64,000 bases of DNA from Beverwykella pulmonaria (GCA_001599595.1 BCHH01000001.1:1639935-1703934); one strand, 5' to 3'. Shown: positions 1-13,288, counted from the first letter of the stretch. The notes: generated by a model from the letters alone, not told the origin. Made by a program: numbers and translations.

Positions 1-471
1 GACGGAGGTGCTGCGGAGGTGGGCGGGAACTTCAACAATTACGCGTTGAGCACGGACCCCCTTAATTTCACGCCTCTCACCTGAGCACGCGCATTCCTAC
101 TCTCCCGCTCCCAACTGCAAGTAGGCAACATCAGCTCGTTCATCTATGCAGCGATTTGATCTGAATTAAGACAGTTATATTTGGTAATGCGCTTTCACAA
201 TCTAACATATTGCTAATCCTAATTCTCACCCGCCAAATCAGAGTATATGTGCAGCCCGCTCTGTAGGTGGAAAAGACAGATAAAAGGAAACCCGAAGTGC
301 ATCTATCCCCACCCAACACCAAAAGAAACAAAAGGGATGCAAAAGCCAACAGCCGGAATATTATAGTCATTATGGGACTCCAGTCACCACGCTCATGGTC
401 CCACCGTGTTGTACAATGCACACGGAGGATGAAATCATTTCCTGCTCTAAGTCCTCCTCTCAATCATTATT
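1..471. other. intergenic region, 3' flank of fks1
   Basis: Downstream flank of the minus-strand glucan synthase gene. Only short overlapping frames without motifs or coherent splice sites were seen. It probably holds the fks1 3' UTR and polyadenylation region. No RNA gene or repeat was recognised. Confidence 0.5.
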
Positions 472-3400
472 TTAAAATGCCATGAAACGAGCCAGACGAG
501 CCCCGTTGCCTGTTGCAGTTGCAGCAGCGTCCCCACCGGGACCAGCGGGGCAAACACCGTTCACACATTTTCCAGTCGTCGTCGTCGTCGTGTCGTTGTT
601 GCTCAGGCCAGTCGGTTGTAACAGATCCATGGGAAGCTTCACGTTGAATTTGAGGTACTTTCCAGCGACGACGGGACCGGCAATGAGAGCAACGAAGACG
701 ATAAGAATGATGAAGTACAGAATGGCATAGCGGATGACTCTGCGCTTTCGTAGCTTGGTCTGCTTGAGGGAGTAGATGGGAGGGCGAATTTGACGGCTGC
801 ACAGGGTTAGCGTGATAATCAAGCAAAGGAGAGATATCGAACATACCTGGGACGAAGCCAGAAGAGCATCATGGAGTGGAACTTGTCGGCATATGGTAGG
901 ATGATTACAGGGAGCATGACGAAGAGGATGAAGTGACCAAGAAGGAAATCGGCAGCGAACATGCCAAGCTCCGTGATCTTGCAAAGGAACTCACGACCAG
1001 GCTGAGTGATGGTATGCCAGCCCATGGTATACCACTTTCCGGTCCACCAAGCAATGTTGGAGGTGTCGGCTTTGAATTCTCGGGTGAGGACAAGAGAAAT
1101 GATGAGCTTGAAGAAGAATCGCTGGATAGCGACAACGGCAATCATGCCAGAAAGCGCCTTGACGAAGCTGAATCCTTCCAAAAAGAACATAACCTCGAAG
1201 AACGCGAGGAGCATGATGACTGCGATGGCGTGCGCAATCGCGGCCAAGACAGCACCGAACTTCTTGCAGCACATGCTGAGGAGGGGGCCCATACAGCAAG
1301 CCATGGCGAAAAATCCAGCGAGAACACCGGCGTTGACAGCGATGGGACCGAAAGCAACGAGGCCGACACGAATCAAGGAGCCAGTTGGTTTGGCACTAGA
1401 CTGATCCACGCCAGTTGCGTTCCGGACACCAGTTTGAGCGTTGATGAAGAGATAGGGGATAAGGGTGATGGCAACCAAGAAGAGAGGACCAACGATTTCA
1501 CTGAGGAAAATATTGCCGAGGCTGGCACGTGGGATGTCGCCTGACAGCTTGGATGATGGATCTCCCAGAGCCTTGCGCTTGTAACCAGTAAGTCGGGTTC
1601 GGGAGAGGCGGCAGTAACCAATCCAGGAGGCACTGTGAGATCGGGTATTTCCTCGTGAGAGCCATCGCAGATATTCTCGGTAGTCGATGAAGAAGTCATC
1701 CCATGAGAATTGATGCGGGTTGAAAAGGAAAGGACAGACACAGAGAGCCAGTAGGGACAACCAGAAATATACGAGCCACGGGCCCCAGACAGTCATGGTA
1801 GCAAAGAGCAGCATCATCAAGGACCGGGCGCCGATATAGATGGAAGGGCCGGCAAATCGAGAGTAGAGAATGCCGAAAGGAATGCGGGCTGTAGCGAAAC
1901 CACGTCCAGTACCAATATACCGAGCACCGCCAAATGTCAAGTCCGTGTGCAGGGAGTTGGAGTAAATTTGGCAGACGAAAACCTCGAAGAATGGAGACGC
2001 AGAGGAGAAATGCTTGCCCAAACGAGTTGCGGCACGCCAGACCCCACGTTCTGTCAACTCCTGCACCGCAAGAGGCACGAAAGAGATGAAGAAGACGATG
2101 AAAATGGAGACAATGCAGCGCGTAACCCAATCGAAGACAGGAACAAGGTTGGCACAGCCATTTGGCCACAGAGGATCCGTGATCGGAGTATCCTTGTCAT
2201 ACCGGCAAATGATGGTTTCGTGCTTCAGAGCTCCGAGATTGAGAAGGACGAACATGAAGCATTGGACCGACAACATGATGAACAAGTTGTTGATGTGGAA
2301 ACCGGGATGAGCGTAAAAGAAGGACAGGAAGCGGTCCAAGGGAAGCTGTGTACCGAGATAGTAGTACTCGCGAGAAAGCATCTGTTCTCCCATACCGGTA
2401 CCAATCTTGGTTGTGAAATTGAGAATAGAACCGAACCCAAGATCACGACCCTTGCCACACTGGTAATATTCGCAGTGCTTGATCCTACCACCACGTAGAA
2501 GAGCGGTCATTCCGGCATAAATATCCTCGTTGAGATGCAGACCCTTTTGTGCCTTGGAGACACCACCACGAGTGGTCATAAAGATGCCGTTCAAGAAATC
2601 AGGATGTCCGTAATGGAGCTTACCACCAATCTGGGCCAGAGTACGGGCGAACATAGTACCGAACGTTTGTTCCTTTCCAGCTGCAACGTCACCGAGGATA
2701 CCAATGTTCTCTGAGAAAATGTATTCACGGGCACCGAGAATGGCAACAGGGTTGAAGTTCGGGTTGGGTATGCCAGGAGTGTAAGGTGAAACGTTGTCGG
2801 TAGTCATCTCTTCGAATTCAGCCAACACACTGCGAATCTTGAGACATTCCTCCAAGTAGTTGTCCTGGTTGGCGTCGATGAGCTGGATATATTCGCCACG
2901 ATAGAAGATGATCGCATGGTTCTGGTTGTCTGACTTTCCATCACCAAGAATGGGGTTTCCAGAGAGCTGGATTCGGAATTTGGGACGACGCATTCCGTTG
3001 TCCATAATTTCAGAGTGACCATCAATAAGAGCAGAGTAGATGCGGGGTTCGTCACCTTCGTTGACAGGAGGCTCTTCATCGAGATAAGCGATTTGCAGAT
3101 CAGGATAGGCACGCAGCAAAAACTCGGTGTTCTCGCGCTCCTCTTTGGAGAACTTGGCATAACGTTGCATAGAAACACAGATCTTGTACTTGCGCCTAGC
3201 CATACGCTCCAACTCGCGCTCAAGCTTATCGGAGTTTCCACCAAACATCTGAACAACCTCGGGATTCTCGACGCGATAGAGAAGCTTGATAGCCCGGCTA
3301 TAGTTCATGAAACCAGAGATAGTGCGGTATAACGTCTGAGATCGGAGAGAAGCCCAGATTCGGGTTCGTAGTGTGTATTCGGGAGCAGCAGATTTGAAAC

Positions 3401-6400
3401 CGATGCAGTAGAATGGCAGGTCGTCAATCTTACTCTTGGCTGTGTCCTTTTCAGTTTTCTCGTAGTCGCCGTTGAATTGTGACGTTTCGTCTGCGAGAAT
3501 CTTGGTATCCTTGACGAAGCAATCCCACTCGTGAGGATGGAGCTGCTTGAGATATTCGAGTAGAGTAACGCGGGAGTACGGCTCATCCTCACGAATGATC
3601 TCACGAAGGGACAGCAAGATCTTTTCACTGTAGTGAGGAATCAAGACAGTGAAAGTGGGCATGTTGTCAACAGGCAGAGGCTCGGGAATAGGTGTAGAGA
3701 GAGACTGGGCGAAGAAGGAGATACGACGTTCGGCTTCACTCTGGGCTGGGAAAAACTCCGTCTTGAAAGAGTGATCTTCTTGAGAGACAAAGAAAGTAGG
3801 TGCCCGAAGAGTGCGCTTTCCCTCTTGCTCAGATGGCACCTGATGGTAAAGAAGTTTCTGAACGTGGTCGATGGCGAGCAGGTGCTCTCGGTACATGGAG
3901 ATAACGACAGCGTTCCAGATCTGTGAAATCAGAACCTTGGGCTTGTACTTGATCTCCATGTCAGTAGTAGCAAGGACCTTGGAGTAGATACGCTTCGGTA
4001 GTCGCGAGAAGATGTTCCTCCAGGGAGTCCAGATTGAAACACCGAGATAGAACGATCGGGATACAGAGAACAACATGTTGAGAATGATGTACCAAAGATA
4101 GGTGTCCAGGAAGAAGAGAATGAGATCCGTGAAGAACATAAGGCCAAGAAGAATCTTGGGCTGATACTGGCAGAGATAGGTCTTGAGAATGGCGTCTCCA
4201 AGGCAGTCTGGTTTCTTCATGTGGGATAAGATTCGAATAGGATCCTTGAAGGACAACGACAAGAAGAAGTAGGATTCGGCCAACTTGGCGGCAAAGACCA
4301 TAACCCACAATCCGTACGACATCCACATGTCGTTACCCTTGAGGCGAGGATAACTTGCAGTAAACGTCTGACTAGCAACGTATTGACGAGAGTTGCGAGT
4401 GAGGTAGCTGCCGAATAATCCGCCCAAAGGCATAACAGAAAAGAACACGTAGGTCATCAAGGCGATGATGAACTGAACCACACCGAGAATGACCGCAATC
4501 TTGCCAGTTCGTTTGATGAGGAAAATGTAGACGCTGGGGCCGACATTGACGGCGAAGACGGCAATGAGGAAGAGGAGACGTTTGGTCAAATGCTGAGCAC
4601 CAGCCCATTTCCGTGGAACATAAGCCCATTCCATAAGGGTTGCGAAGATCTGAATAAGCGAAGCAACGGTACCGCCTAAAGCAACCGCAGAAAGCGTTGC
4701 GGCCTTCTCAGGTTGATTGTCGAGCTGTTGTTGGTAGTCTGTGGTGTATATGGGGCGCGAGTTGTATGCCGTGTAGAACCAAAAGGCGGAGACGTGAATA
4801 ACCCAGATTCTGTTGAAGTTCACCAGCATATGACCCCATGACCGACGTTCGTAGTAGGTCTTAAAAAACACTTTCTTCCACACAACGTCCTTCAGTTTCG
4901 CATATCGCTCAGCGGGAGGTAAATCTACTATCCGAGACTTGTCTTCCATAACGATGCGTTCGATACCCTCAGGGTACCAGAAAAGCTGATTGATATCATC
5001 GTAACCAATGATAGCGGCGTGATCGCGCTCACGGCGGACGTATTTACCGTCCTGGATCTCGTAACCCTGGTCTCTGCAGAATTGGTAGAGCGGAGTTATG
5101 ACGTTGTTCAAATACGTGAACTCCTCCACGGTTTCGGTGTTGGCTTGTCCAGCGGGCGAATTGAGGTAGTCGTCTGCACACTTGAAAATAAAGCAGAGAC
5201 ACTCTGGCACAAAACGGACCTGGTTAGCTTCACCCCAACATAGCAGATATAGTGCAACCTGGCGCACACGCTCTTGCTGCGACATCCGGTTCATGCGGGT
5301 CTTCCAACGGTATTCAGCGGCTTCCAGGCTGTTGTCGCCCTCGAATGCTTCGAGAGTCTCTTGTTCGTTTCCAGGATTCTCGCCAGCCTTCTTCTTCGCT
5401 GCCCTACGGGCTTTGCGGGTTCTCCGATTGGCTTTGCCGAGCTTCATATTGGCGAATCCTACAGCGTCGTCGAGATCGAGGTGGGCTGCGAAGTACCAAC
5501 GGCGATAGTTGGCGTTCTCGCCACCAATGTAATCTGCGTGCAGAGACAACAGTGCCTGATTTGGTGACATTCGCGAAGCTCGAGAATCGAGGAGGGTCAT
5601 GAAATGGTCGTACATGTTCCGCATGCTGTCACGCTGGAACCCAAACTTCGCTGTGAGTTCTAGGAACACATCCTCAATCTCTTCCTTCGTGCAGGGAATC
5701 TGAGCGTCTGAAGTCCAAGCCGGGTATGGCTCACGCGAGCGTTGGCCGGCAGGCAGGGCATTCGTATAGTCCATGCCATAAATAGGCGTGGACGCACCAG
5801 AGGAACGGTTCCCACCATAGGAGACTTGCGAAGATGGCGGTCTGTAGCCACGGTTTCCGTCGCCGTTGTAGCTGTTGTACCTCTCATCACCACGACCGTA
5901 GTAGTCCATATCTGTGGCCCGAGCCATGTCTGATCTCATGGTGAAATCGCTGAATGTCTCGGAATCCTCTTCGGAGTCGTGGGGACGCCTGGGCCTCGCA
6001 CTGCAATAGAGTTAGCAACGGTGGTGAGCAGTGTGTGTTGCAACGCACCCATACCCATTCTGGTCATAACCGGCCTGCGCACCGCCTTGGTCATAATATT
6101 GATCGTTGTAATATTCGTCTTGTTGATATCCTTGCTGCCCACGATCGTCATAATAGCCATCTTGTTGATACTGGCCCTGGCCTTGAGCCGGAGCATGGCC
6201 CTGCTGACCATCATAATAGGCACTATGAGCATGTTAGTTGAGTATGTGAGATCAGCGCAATCGGCTAAACGTACGATTCATCGTAATATGCATCACCGGC
6301 TTGGTCCTGGTAACCGGGAGCGCCACGGTGCTGCTCGTCGTGGTACTGGCTGTACTGTTCGTCTTGATAGTACGAGTCCTGGCCTTGCTGGTGGGCGTAG

Positions 6401-6438
6401 CCGTCCTCGTACTGCTGTCCCTGCGGATGTCCGGACAT
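472..6438 (-). CDS. fks1: 1,3-beta-D-glucan synthase catalytic subunit (GT48)
   Basis: Plasma-membrane enzyme that polymerises UDP-glucose into wall beta-1,3-glucan; target of echinocandins. Model: exons 6438-6275, 6222-6049, 6000-847 and 796-472, giving about 1938 aa, normal for fungal Fks1. The first ATG (MSGHPQGQQ) opens a Tyr/Gln/Gly/Asp-rich cytosolic tail of roughly 110 residues spread over two small exons. It is followed by the FKS1 N-terminal domain, a membrane block, the large cytosolic GT48 domain and a second membrane block. Echinocandin hot spot 1 reads FLSLSFKDP (about aa 692-700) and hot spot 2 begins DWVTRC (about aa 1403). The last exon supplies a membrane helix and a tail with six Thr. 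Intron 2 has two in-frame donors 6 nt apart. The gene diverges from a GH72 gene across 3 kb. Family identity is very secure; exon 1 to 3 borders are manual. Confidence 0.96.
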
Positions 6439-9400
6439 CTTGGGGGAATAATTAGGGCACGATGTAGAACCTGCGAGGAACTGTCAACAAGTTGAAGGCC
6501 GGCGGTGCAGGGATTGGCTGAAACGCTAGCCGTCGGGAATTGCGTACCTCAAACAATGAGCATTAGGAGCAGTTGAGAGTGTATTAATCCTGTGCTGACA
6601 GCGGCACAAATAAAGTAGATACCGGGCACAGCAAATGTGTCGGGCGCTGTGTTCGCGGGCGGTTGTGAACGAGTGTTTGTCGAGGCGGGAAGTGGCCCAG
6701 GTGAGACGGGGACTATCAAATCACCCGTGTAATGTTGGGCGGCGGTCGGTGCACTGGCGCTACTAGAGGTTGCACGCGCGATAAAGGTGTTTTGATGCTA
6801 ATGAGCGTAGATCCAATGTAGGAGATGCAAGTCGAAAGGTTACTTGGACAACGCGCAATCGTGCTAGCTCAACGATGGGCTCGGTGGCGGCTCCCTCGGG
6901 TTGCAGAAGAGCACACAGCTGGACAGCAACGGCGGCGGCAGCAGCAGCAACGGCACTCCCTGCGGGCAATAACGACAGGCAGGAGAAAGGAAACACGAGG
7001 AGGGCGAGGGGTTGAGGAGGGAGAAAAGAGCGACGTGAGAAGTGAGCAGCGGCCGGGAGGCAATTCAAGTCTTTTCCTACTGCCCCTGAGCGAGCAGGGG
7101 CCCTAAGTGCCAAGGGCGCGCGATGCCCGCAGCTTCGCCTCGCTGTCCGGGATCACCACACCGCGCAGGCGAGCATAGACGACGGCGCTGGTGGGCCCAT
7201 TCACTTGCGATTCGCGATGATAGCTCCCTTACTAGAGGCGATATCTTTGTCCAGACCGCGCGGTGAGAGCGTGCGTGGGCGAAAGAGGAGAGAAGAGGGG
7301 AGAGGGACTGCATTCCAGCGCGCTCACTCATTCGCGTTCGCATGCACATTCACCAGATTCAGATCCACCATAGCAGGCACGACCCCATGCTCCAATCCCC
7401 CGGCCTTGCTCCCATCTTCTATCGCTCTATCGCTGGCCGCCCAATTATAGACAGCACTCAACAAGAATTCCATCCATATTGGCTGACAACGGGGGGAGAT
7501 GCTGCTTACCACACGGCTGCTGCGAGCTTCCCCGCCTCCGGTTTTCCAACAAAAAGACCTTGGATCCGCGCGCCCATTTCCAAGATTGCTGGAGCGTACG
7601 TCACAAGAAGAATATCATGGCGGCGGCAAATTGTCCAAAGCGAGCGGGCGATCAAACACGCACCGTGAACAGGATCGTGCTGGTCGCCCTTGCTGCGTCG
7701 TCGTGCTGAGATTGGGTCAACCAGGCCCAACTCGAGTTTCCCATCCCATTCGATAACGATAGGGTGATAGCCCGGAGATTGGCGGTGGCGTTGTCGCTCC
7801 CGCCAGTAACAGTATCACCAATCCTTGCATCGGGGCTAGCCGTTTGCTATCTGCTGGTCGGCTGCCAGCGACGAGGCGACTCTCTGGCTGGGGGGCTGCA
7901 TGCAATTGTAGCACTGGACGAGTGGCTGGAGATTATCATACAAACGCAATCATGCGCTCATATCTCCAGCGCTGATTCTAGCACCTCCACACGCATCTAA
8001 GGAGCAACATCTATATGTAGAAACAGGGTAATCGGATATAGCTCCTATCTCTCACAGTGCCAGGACCCATGCCCCTTCTTCACTATGCGGCAGTATTAAT
8101 TTCGTCATCCGCAACGTCCCGCAGTCGCAGCCTAATCTCTAGCCATGCGTGTCTCAGGGGGATTTTGAGATTTCGAGGAGTTCGCGCAGCGGCTCCCAGG
8201 ACAGAAACTTGACCGAGGCAGAGGGCCTCATTGGCTGGGATTGTTGCAAGCACAAAGGTCGGCGCAGAGGTCGGCGCAGCGTCGGCGTATCCGCTGCTGA
8301 AGTGTTGAGGCTCAGGGAGCCCTATTTTGACGCTGATTTCAAAGCCCCAAACTCTCAATTTGTGCCGTGTGCCTCATGTCGGCCCGGGTATCGTCCGTAG
8401 GGTCGGTCCATCGGTACTGTGCTCACGCTGCTTAATTGCCTTGTGGTACCGTGGAGAGTGATTTTGCAACTGTCGAACTCGAACGACAACTGAATCTTGA
8501 CGTCTCCTATATACTGCCGCGACAACAAACAAATAAACACACGCTGGTTGTGCTTTTTCGATTTTGCAAAATTCTCGCCTGCGAGATCCTATCCTATCAT
8601 TCCACTATTGACTTCGCCACATCATTAGGTTAGGATTTCTTCAGCTATGAACTTCGACAACCTCGAGTCAGGTTTGGGCGTCTTCTGTAGCGCAAAATCG
8701 TTTCTGCTTTTCATTGTCCTGAATGCCTACTTCGGCTGGCTCTACAGCCATTATCGGGTCTCAAGTGTCAAAATTCCCATTTCAGAAATACGTGACGCGG
8801 CTTCCAGAAGAAGCTCGAGCGAGTAAATATAGATTTTGGATCCACCGTTTGAAGCAGGCGGAGCACGGGAGGGTGTCACTCCTGTCCTGGCATTCGGGAG
8901 AGGCGCACCCTGACACACGTTCTGCATTCTCCAACACTCCAACATTCGACGGCGAGGCAAGGCAAGGCAATGTTCAATTCTCTCGGTCTGTTGCCAGCGT
9001 CTGCGCAGGCTGGATGACCGAAATGCTCGCGAGATTGTCACCAGCCGCCGGGTGCAGCAATGTCTCCTCTGTAGTGAGATGGAGATGAGCTGACTGGATA
9101 ATCACACCCCGACGAAGCCCGTTCTGGAGGCTAGCGCCGTTTCGGGACGCCCCTGAAGACCTGTCACTATAGTACATCGGTCTTGGAAAAGGGTTGCTGC
9201 TTCACTCACACTCCTTCTTGCCGTTGTACTAACACCAGCTTCTTCTCGGTTCTTTTGTTCAATCACTCTCGCTCCCATACATATTATCCTATTAATCGTT
9301 GCAGCTTCTGCGCTTTCTTTACGCCACATTTGACGTCAGTCATTGCGCGACTTCCCCAAACGCGTCCAAAACATCCACTCCCTCCTGGAATCCCATCGTG

Positions 9401-9484
9401 CCGAGCTTCACAGACCAAGACAAGCTTTATCCACCCTCTCCGCGTATCCTTTGCCTTTCCTGAGATCTCTGGCCAGACCTCAAC
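6439..9484. promoter_or_regulatory. shared 3 kb upstream region of fks1 and the GH72 gene
   Basis: No convincing protein gene lies here; the frames present are short and lack motifs. It contains both upstream regions of two divergent cell-wall genes. The stretch before 9484 is pyrimidine-rich, typical of a fungal 5' UTR. A CAG/GGC-type microsatellite lies near 6925-6960. A small divergent non-coding transcript cannot be excluded. Confidence 0.5.
9331..9338. promoter_or_regulatory. perfect CRE-type palindrome TGACGTCA
   Basis: An exact 8-bp TGACGTCA lies about 150 bp before the ATG of the GH72 gene. This sequence is the classical binding site of ATF/CREB bZIP factors, which in fungi include stress-activated Atf1 types. 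The match is seen; its function here is inferred only from position. Confidence 0.4.
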
Positions 9485-11187
9485 ATGAAGGGCTTCACAC
9501 TCGCTGCTGCGGCGACGGCGCTCCTTGCATCGACTGCATCGGCGGCGTCCGTCGACCCTATTATCATTTCGGGTTCCAAGTTCTTCTACAAAACTAATGG
9601 CACACAATTCTTCATCAAGGGCGTGGCATATCAGCGTAAGCACCTCTAAACCTCTCCAAAGCGCAGTGAAGCTTATACGTAGCAGAGGGTATTAGCTCCA
9701 ACACCTCGCAAACGGACAACACCGCGTACATCGACCCCCTCTCCGATATCTCCACCTGCAAGCGTGACATTCCGTTCCTTGCCAAACTCCAGACCAACAC
9801 CATTCGTGTGTACGCCATTGATCCTACGAAGAACCACGACGATTGCATGAATGCACTGGCTGATGCCGGAATATACGTCGTTGCAGATCTATCTCAGCCA
9901 AGAGAATCTATCAATCGAGATGATCCCCAATGGACTACTACACTTATGACGCGATACACCAACGTGGTAGATGTCATGGCCAAATATAACAACACGCTGG
10001 GTTTCTTCGCAGGAAACGAAGTGTCGAACCAGCCCAACAACACGGTTGCCAGCGCTTTCGTCAAGGCCGCTGTTCGAGATACCAAGGCCTACATCAAGCA
10101 GAAGGGCTACCGCACAATTGGTGTTGGTTATGCCACCAACGACGACGCTGACATTCGTGTCGACATGGAACAGTACTTCGACTGCGGAGATCGGTCAGCC
10201 GCTATTGATTTCTGGGGTTACAACATTTACTCTTGGTGTGGCAAATCCAGCTTTCAGCAGTCTGGATACGATGTCCGCACCAAGGAGTTCCAGAATTATG
10301 ACGTCCCAGTCTTCTTTGCTGAATACGGCTGCAACACACCCCGTCCCCGTCTGTTCACTGAAGTTGAGGCTCTCTATGGCAGTCAGATGACTGGCGTCTG
10401 GTCCGGTGGAATTGTCTACATGTACTTCGAGGAGGAGAATAATTTTGGTTCGTTATCTACACGTAGGGTGATGAAATTTTCCGGTCACTAACTCCCTGCA
10501 GGTCTGGTCTCCATCTCCAACGGTGCTGTGCAGGTGAATGATGACTTCTCGAACCTTTCCAAAGAAATCGCCAAGGCCACGCCATCCGGTGAGAAATTGG
10601 CTAACTACAAACCCACCAACACTGCTGCCGCAAAATGCCCAACTCTCGATGCTACTTGGGCCGCCGTCGCTACACCTCTCCCGCCAGTCGCGAATGCCGA
10701 TGCGTGCTCCTGCATGATGGACACTCTTACCTGCTCTGTCAACACCGGCAAGGTCGCCGTAACAGACTATAAAACCCTCTTTGACTACATTTGTGGTCAG
10801 AAGAGCGGAAAGTACTGCGCTGGTATCAACAGGAACGCCACCACGGGATCCTTCGGTGCCTATGGCATGTGCAACGCCACGGAGCAGTTGGCCTTTGCCT
10901 TGAATGCGTATGCCCTCGCCAACCCCAACGGTGGTTGTGACTTCAGCGGCTCGGCTACCAAGAAGACTGCTGCAAAGACCACTGCCGCAGCATGCGGCAC
11001 TCTCCTGGCCCAAGCTGGCGCCGAAGGCACTGGAACCGTCACTTCCGCCCCAACGGGTGGCGCTGCCGCCTCATCTACAGGTGCCGCTAACGCCCTGACC
11101 ATCTCCCACATGGAGACCGGATTCCTGACTCTCGGTGTCTACGTCTTCGGCGCTGCACTCTCGGGCATGGCTATGATCTTGTTGTAA
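9485..11187 (+). CDS. GPI-anchored 1,3-beta-glucanosyltransferase (GH72 + X8/CBM43)
   Basis: Cell-surface enzyme that cuts and re-ligates beta-1,3-glucan chains, lengthening the product of Fks1 (GEL/GAS/PHR family). Exons 9485-9635, 9686-10447 and 10502-11187 give 532 aa. A signal peptide ends near ASA at about aa 20. The GH72 domain has acid/base Glu162 in [10 protein letters not shown] and nucleophile Glu263 in FFAEYGCN, close to the positions known in Gel1. A cysteine-rich X8/CBM43 module follows (about aa 370-470), placing it in the GH72-plus class. A Ser/Ala-rich stalk and a hydrophobic C-terminal tail fit a GPI-attachment signal. Both introns restore frame exactly (G^GT for intron 2). 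It lies head to head with fks1. Which GEL paralogue it is cannot be decided from sequence alone. Confidence 0.94.
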
Positions 11188-12309
11188 GCGTCTCTGGGTA
11201 CATCTACGAGCAGTTTTTGCATGAAGCGGATTTCTTTTTCTTGGATTCGGAAGATGGCTTGGCTTACCCGTTTTGGTTTATCGATAATTGGAGTGGACCT
11301 TATGGTCGTCATTATTCCCTCTGTGCACTGAAATGCGATTCCATTATCTGGATTAAAAATTGGTGGATATGCTCGCGATGCCGAGGGACACACTGTACAA
11401 ATCGCATTCTTTGTCCCGAGGCTGAGCGAAGGGTTGTGTGTCCGCTGATACCCTAGTTAGTTCTTTGTAGCAGAATTATGTGGATGAGAGTTTTTTTTGT
11501 TTGAGGTGTTTGTTTGCCTGAACAATTAGGTGTTTTGGAACGTACGTGAAACTGGATGCTGAGGCGGCGTGAGGCGCAGCCTCTCCACCCTGCCTCATTA
11601 TTGAGCCGACGATTCGGTGCTTATTGCGGGTCTGCGGTCCACTATTTACTACTACTTGAAGACGTGAGAGTGAGAGATGGCTGGAACATGTGGATATCCT
11701 CGGAAACCGGCAAGTTAATTCCTTAAACGAGTTTGAGGTACTGTTTGGGGGGGGTGTTGGTTTGTGGCGCGTGTTGAAGTGCAACTTGGGCGTGCACTGT
11801 AGCGTCAGCATAAGGATTTTGGAATCTGAATACGGGCATCGAGCTACTGTCTTGCTCGCTGTGCATATTCTATGTGTCATATCATGGATACCCTTGCGCC
11901 TACGATGGGGAACAGTGGTACGTAAGAGTTTGCGAAGGTCCTTTGGCAAATATGGTAGGACATAGCAATTGATTCAATGATTTTGCTCTCCACCCAGATC
12001 TGCTTCCATGGTTTGCTACCGTACCTTGCGGAGGGAGTAAAGCGTGGAGAGTTTCAAAGGATGACTTGCTGGAAATAAGGTGAGCATATTAGAAGTTGTC
12101 TTTCGTGGAGAAAATATTACCCTGAGATAGGAAGATTATATATCTCCAGATTAGAAAATGCCATCAATGCAACCATTAGACTTCCAACTCGTGCACGTGC
12201 AATATCTTTTTCTATAACCCCGTAGAAATCCCAATCCATAAATTCATAAACAGAATATGACCAGCAACCCCCCTCCCCCGAGTAAATCAGATGTTCTGGG
12301 ATGGAAAAT
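11188..12309. other. intergenic region between convergent genes
   Basis: Holds the 3' flanks of the GH72 gene (plus) and the SDR gene (minus). Frames here are short and motif-free, and a homopolymer G run occurs near 11746-11754. No gene or RNA was recognised. Confidence 0.45.
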
Positions 12310-13288
12310 TTACCACGGAAGCTCAAGCGGCGTAGGAAGGCTCTCTAGCGGTCCAAGAACAGCTTCTGCAGTCTTGATATCGCCAGCCCCACGGACAGCC
12401 CAGAATTGACCCGTCTTCTCAATGTCGAATGTGTCTATCCAGGTTCGAAGGGCAATTGCTGCTTCGTCTGGTTTGACGGCTGCGATATACATCAGCTTCA
12501 ACGTAACGTTGGGGGATGTGGTTAGGGTTGGAAGTATGCTCACCATGCTTGTCCCCAATCTCAAAGAACCCATCCTTGTTTTCCTTACGCAGGTAGCCGG
12601 TGTGGACTATGCCAACTGCGATTCCTTTCGGTTTCAGATCGATGCTCAACAATTTTCCAACCATGTTCAGCGCTGCTTTGCTCCCATGACCACCGTAATT
12701 CCCGCCTCCTCCACTCTCGTGCCTCAACGCAATACTTCCGCTCTCGCTCCCCACCAACACTACCTTTGAGTGCGCCTTCAGCAGGCCAGCTGTAACCAGG
12801 ATGTTGATAAGAAAAGGCGGGGCGATGGCAACCTTTACGTTGGGAATACAAGATCAGCAAGCGTCTCAAAAGTTTAAGTGGCTCGTACAACTTCTTTGAC
12901 CATGTAGAAACAGGAAAGACGCCACTAGAATAACATCTTGCACATGATCTACAACTTAATTGGGAAGTTGTGATTTGGAGATGCGTACCGTTTTATACAT
13001 CCGAACCTGCTTGTCGAAGTCCAAGTCCTCGAGTGTTTCTTTGGCAAAGTAGCCGGCGCAAATGACGAGCAGGTCGATTTTTGTGCCTTCTTCCCAATGC
13101 GCGACGATGCGGCGGCCACAGCCAGTGTGGGTGACATCGATGTTTGAGATCCAGTGCAGATTTGGTGTCGAAGTTTGAGGGGTGGAGTAGCGTGCCGTTG
13201 CGTACGTGGTGAAGCCGGCTTTGGCATATTGGAGGGCCAGAGAGTGGCCTAGGCCCTGGGTGGCGCCTACTATGAGGATATTTCTCAT
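12310..13288 (-). CDS. short-chain dehydrogenase/reductase, atypical active site
   Basis: Rossmann-fold NAD(P)-type oxidoreductase of unknown substrate. Exons 13288-12989, 12832-12544 and 12479-12310 give 252 aa, usual for a classical SDR. The cofactor motif is GATQGLG near the N-terminus; later come VICAG (NNAG-like), VVLVGSESGS (serine strand) and GSKAALN (lysine helix). The residue four before the catalytic Lys is Gly (NYGGHGSK), so the standard YxxxK tyrosine is absent, although a Tyr lies six residues before the Lys. Start ATG 13288 directly precedes RNILIVGA; an upstream in-frame ATG near 13396 would add about 36 residues and is less likely. All introns are GT-AG and preserve frame. Intron 1 is long (156 nt). 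Confidence 0.8.

Noticed and set aside
933..1544. 203-codon plus-strand frame within fks1
   Set aside because: Antisense shadow of the conserved glucan synthase C-terminal half.
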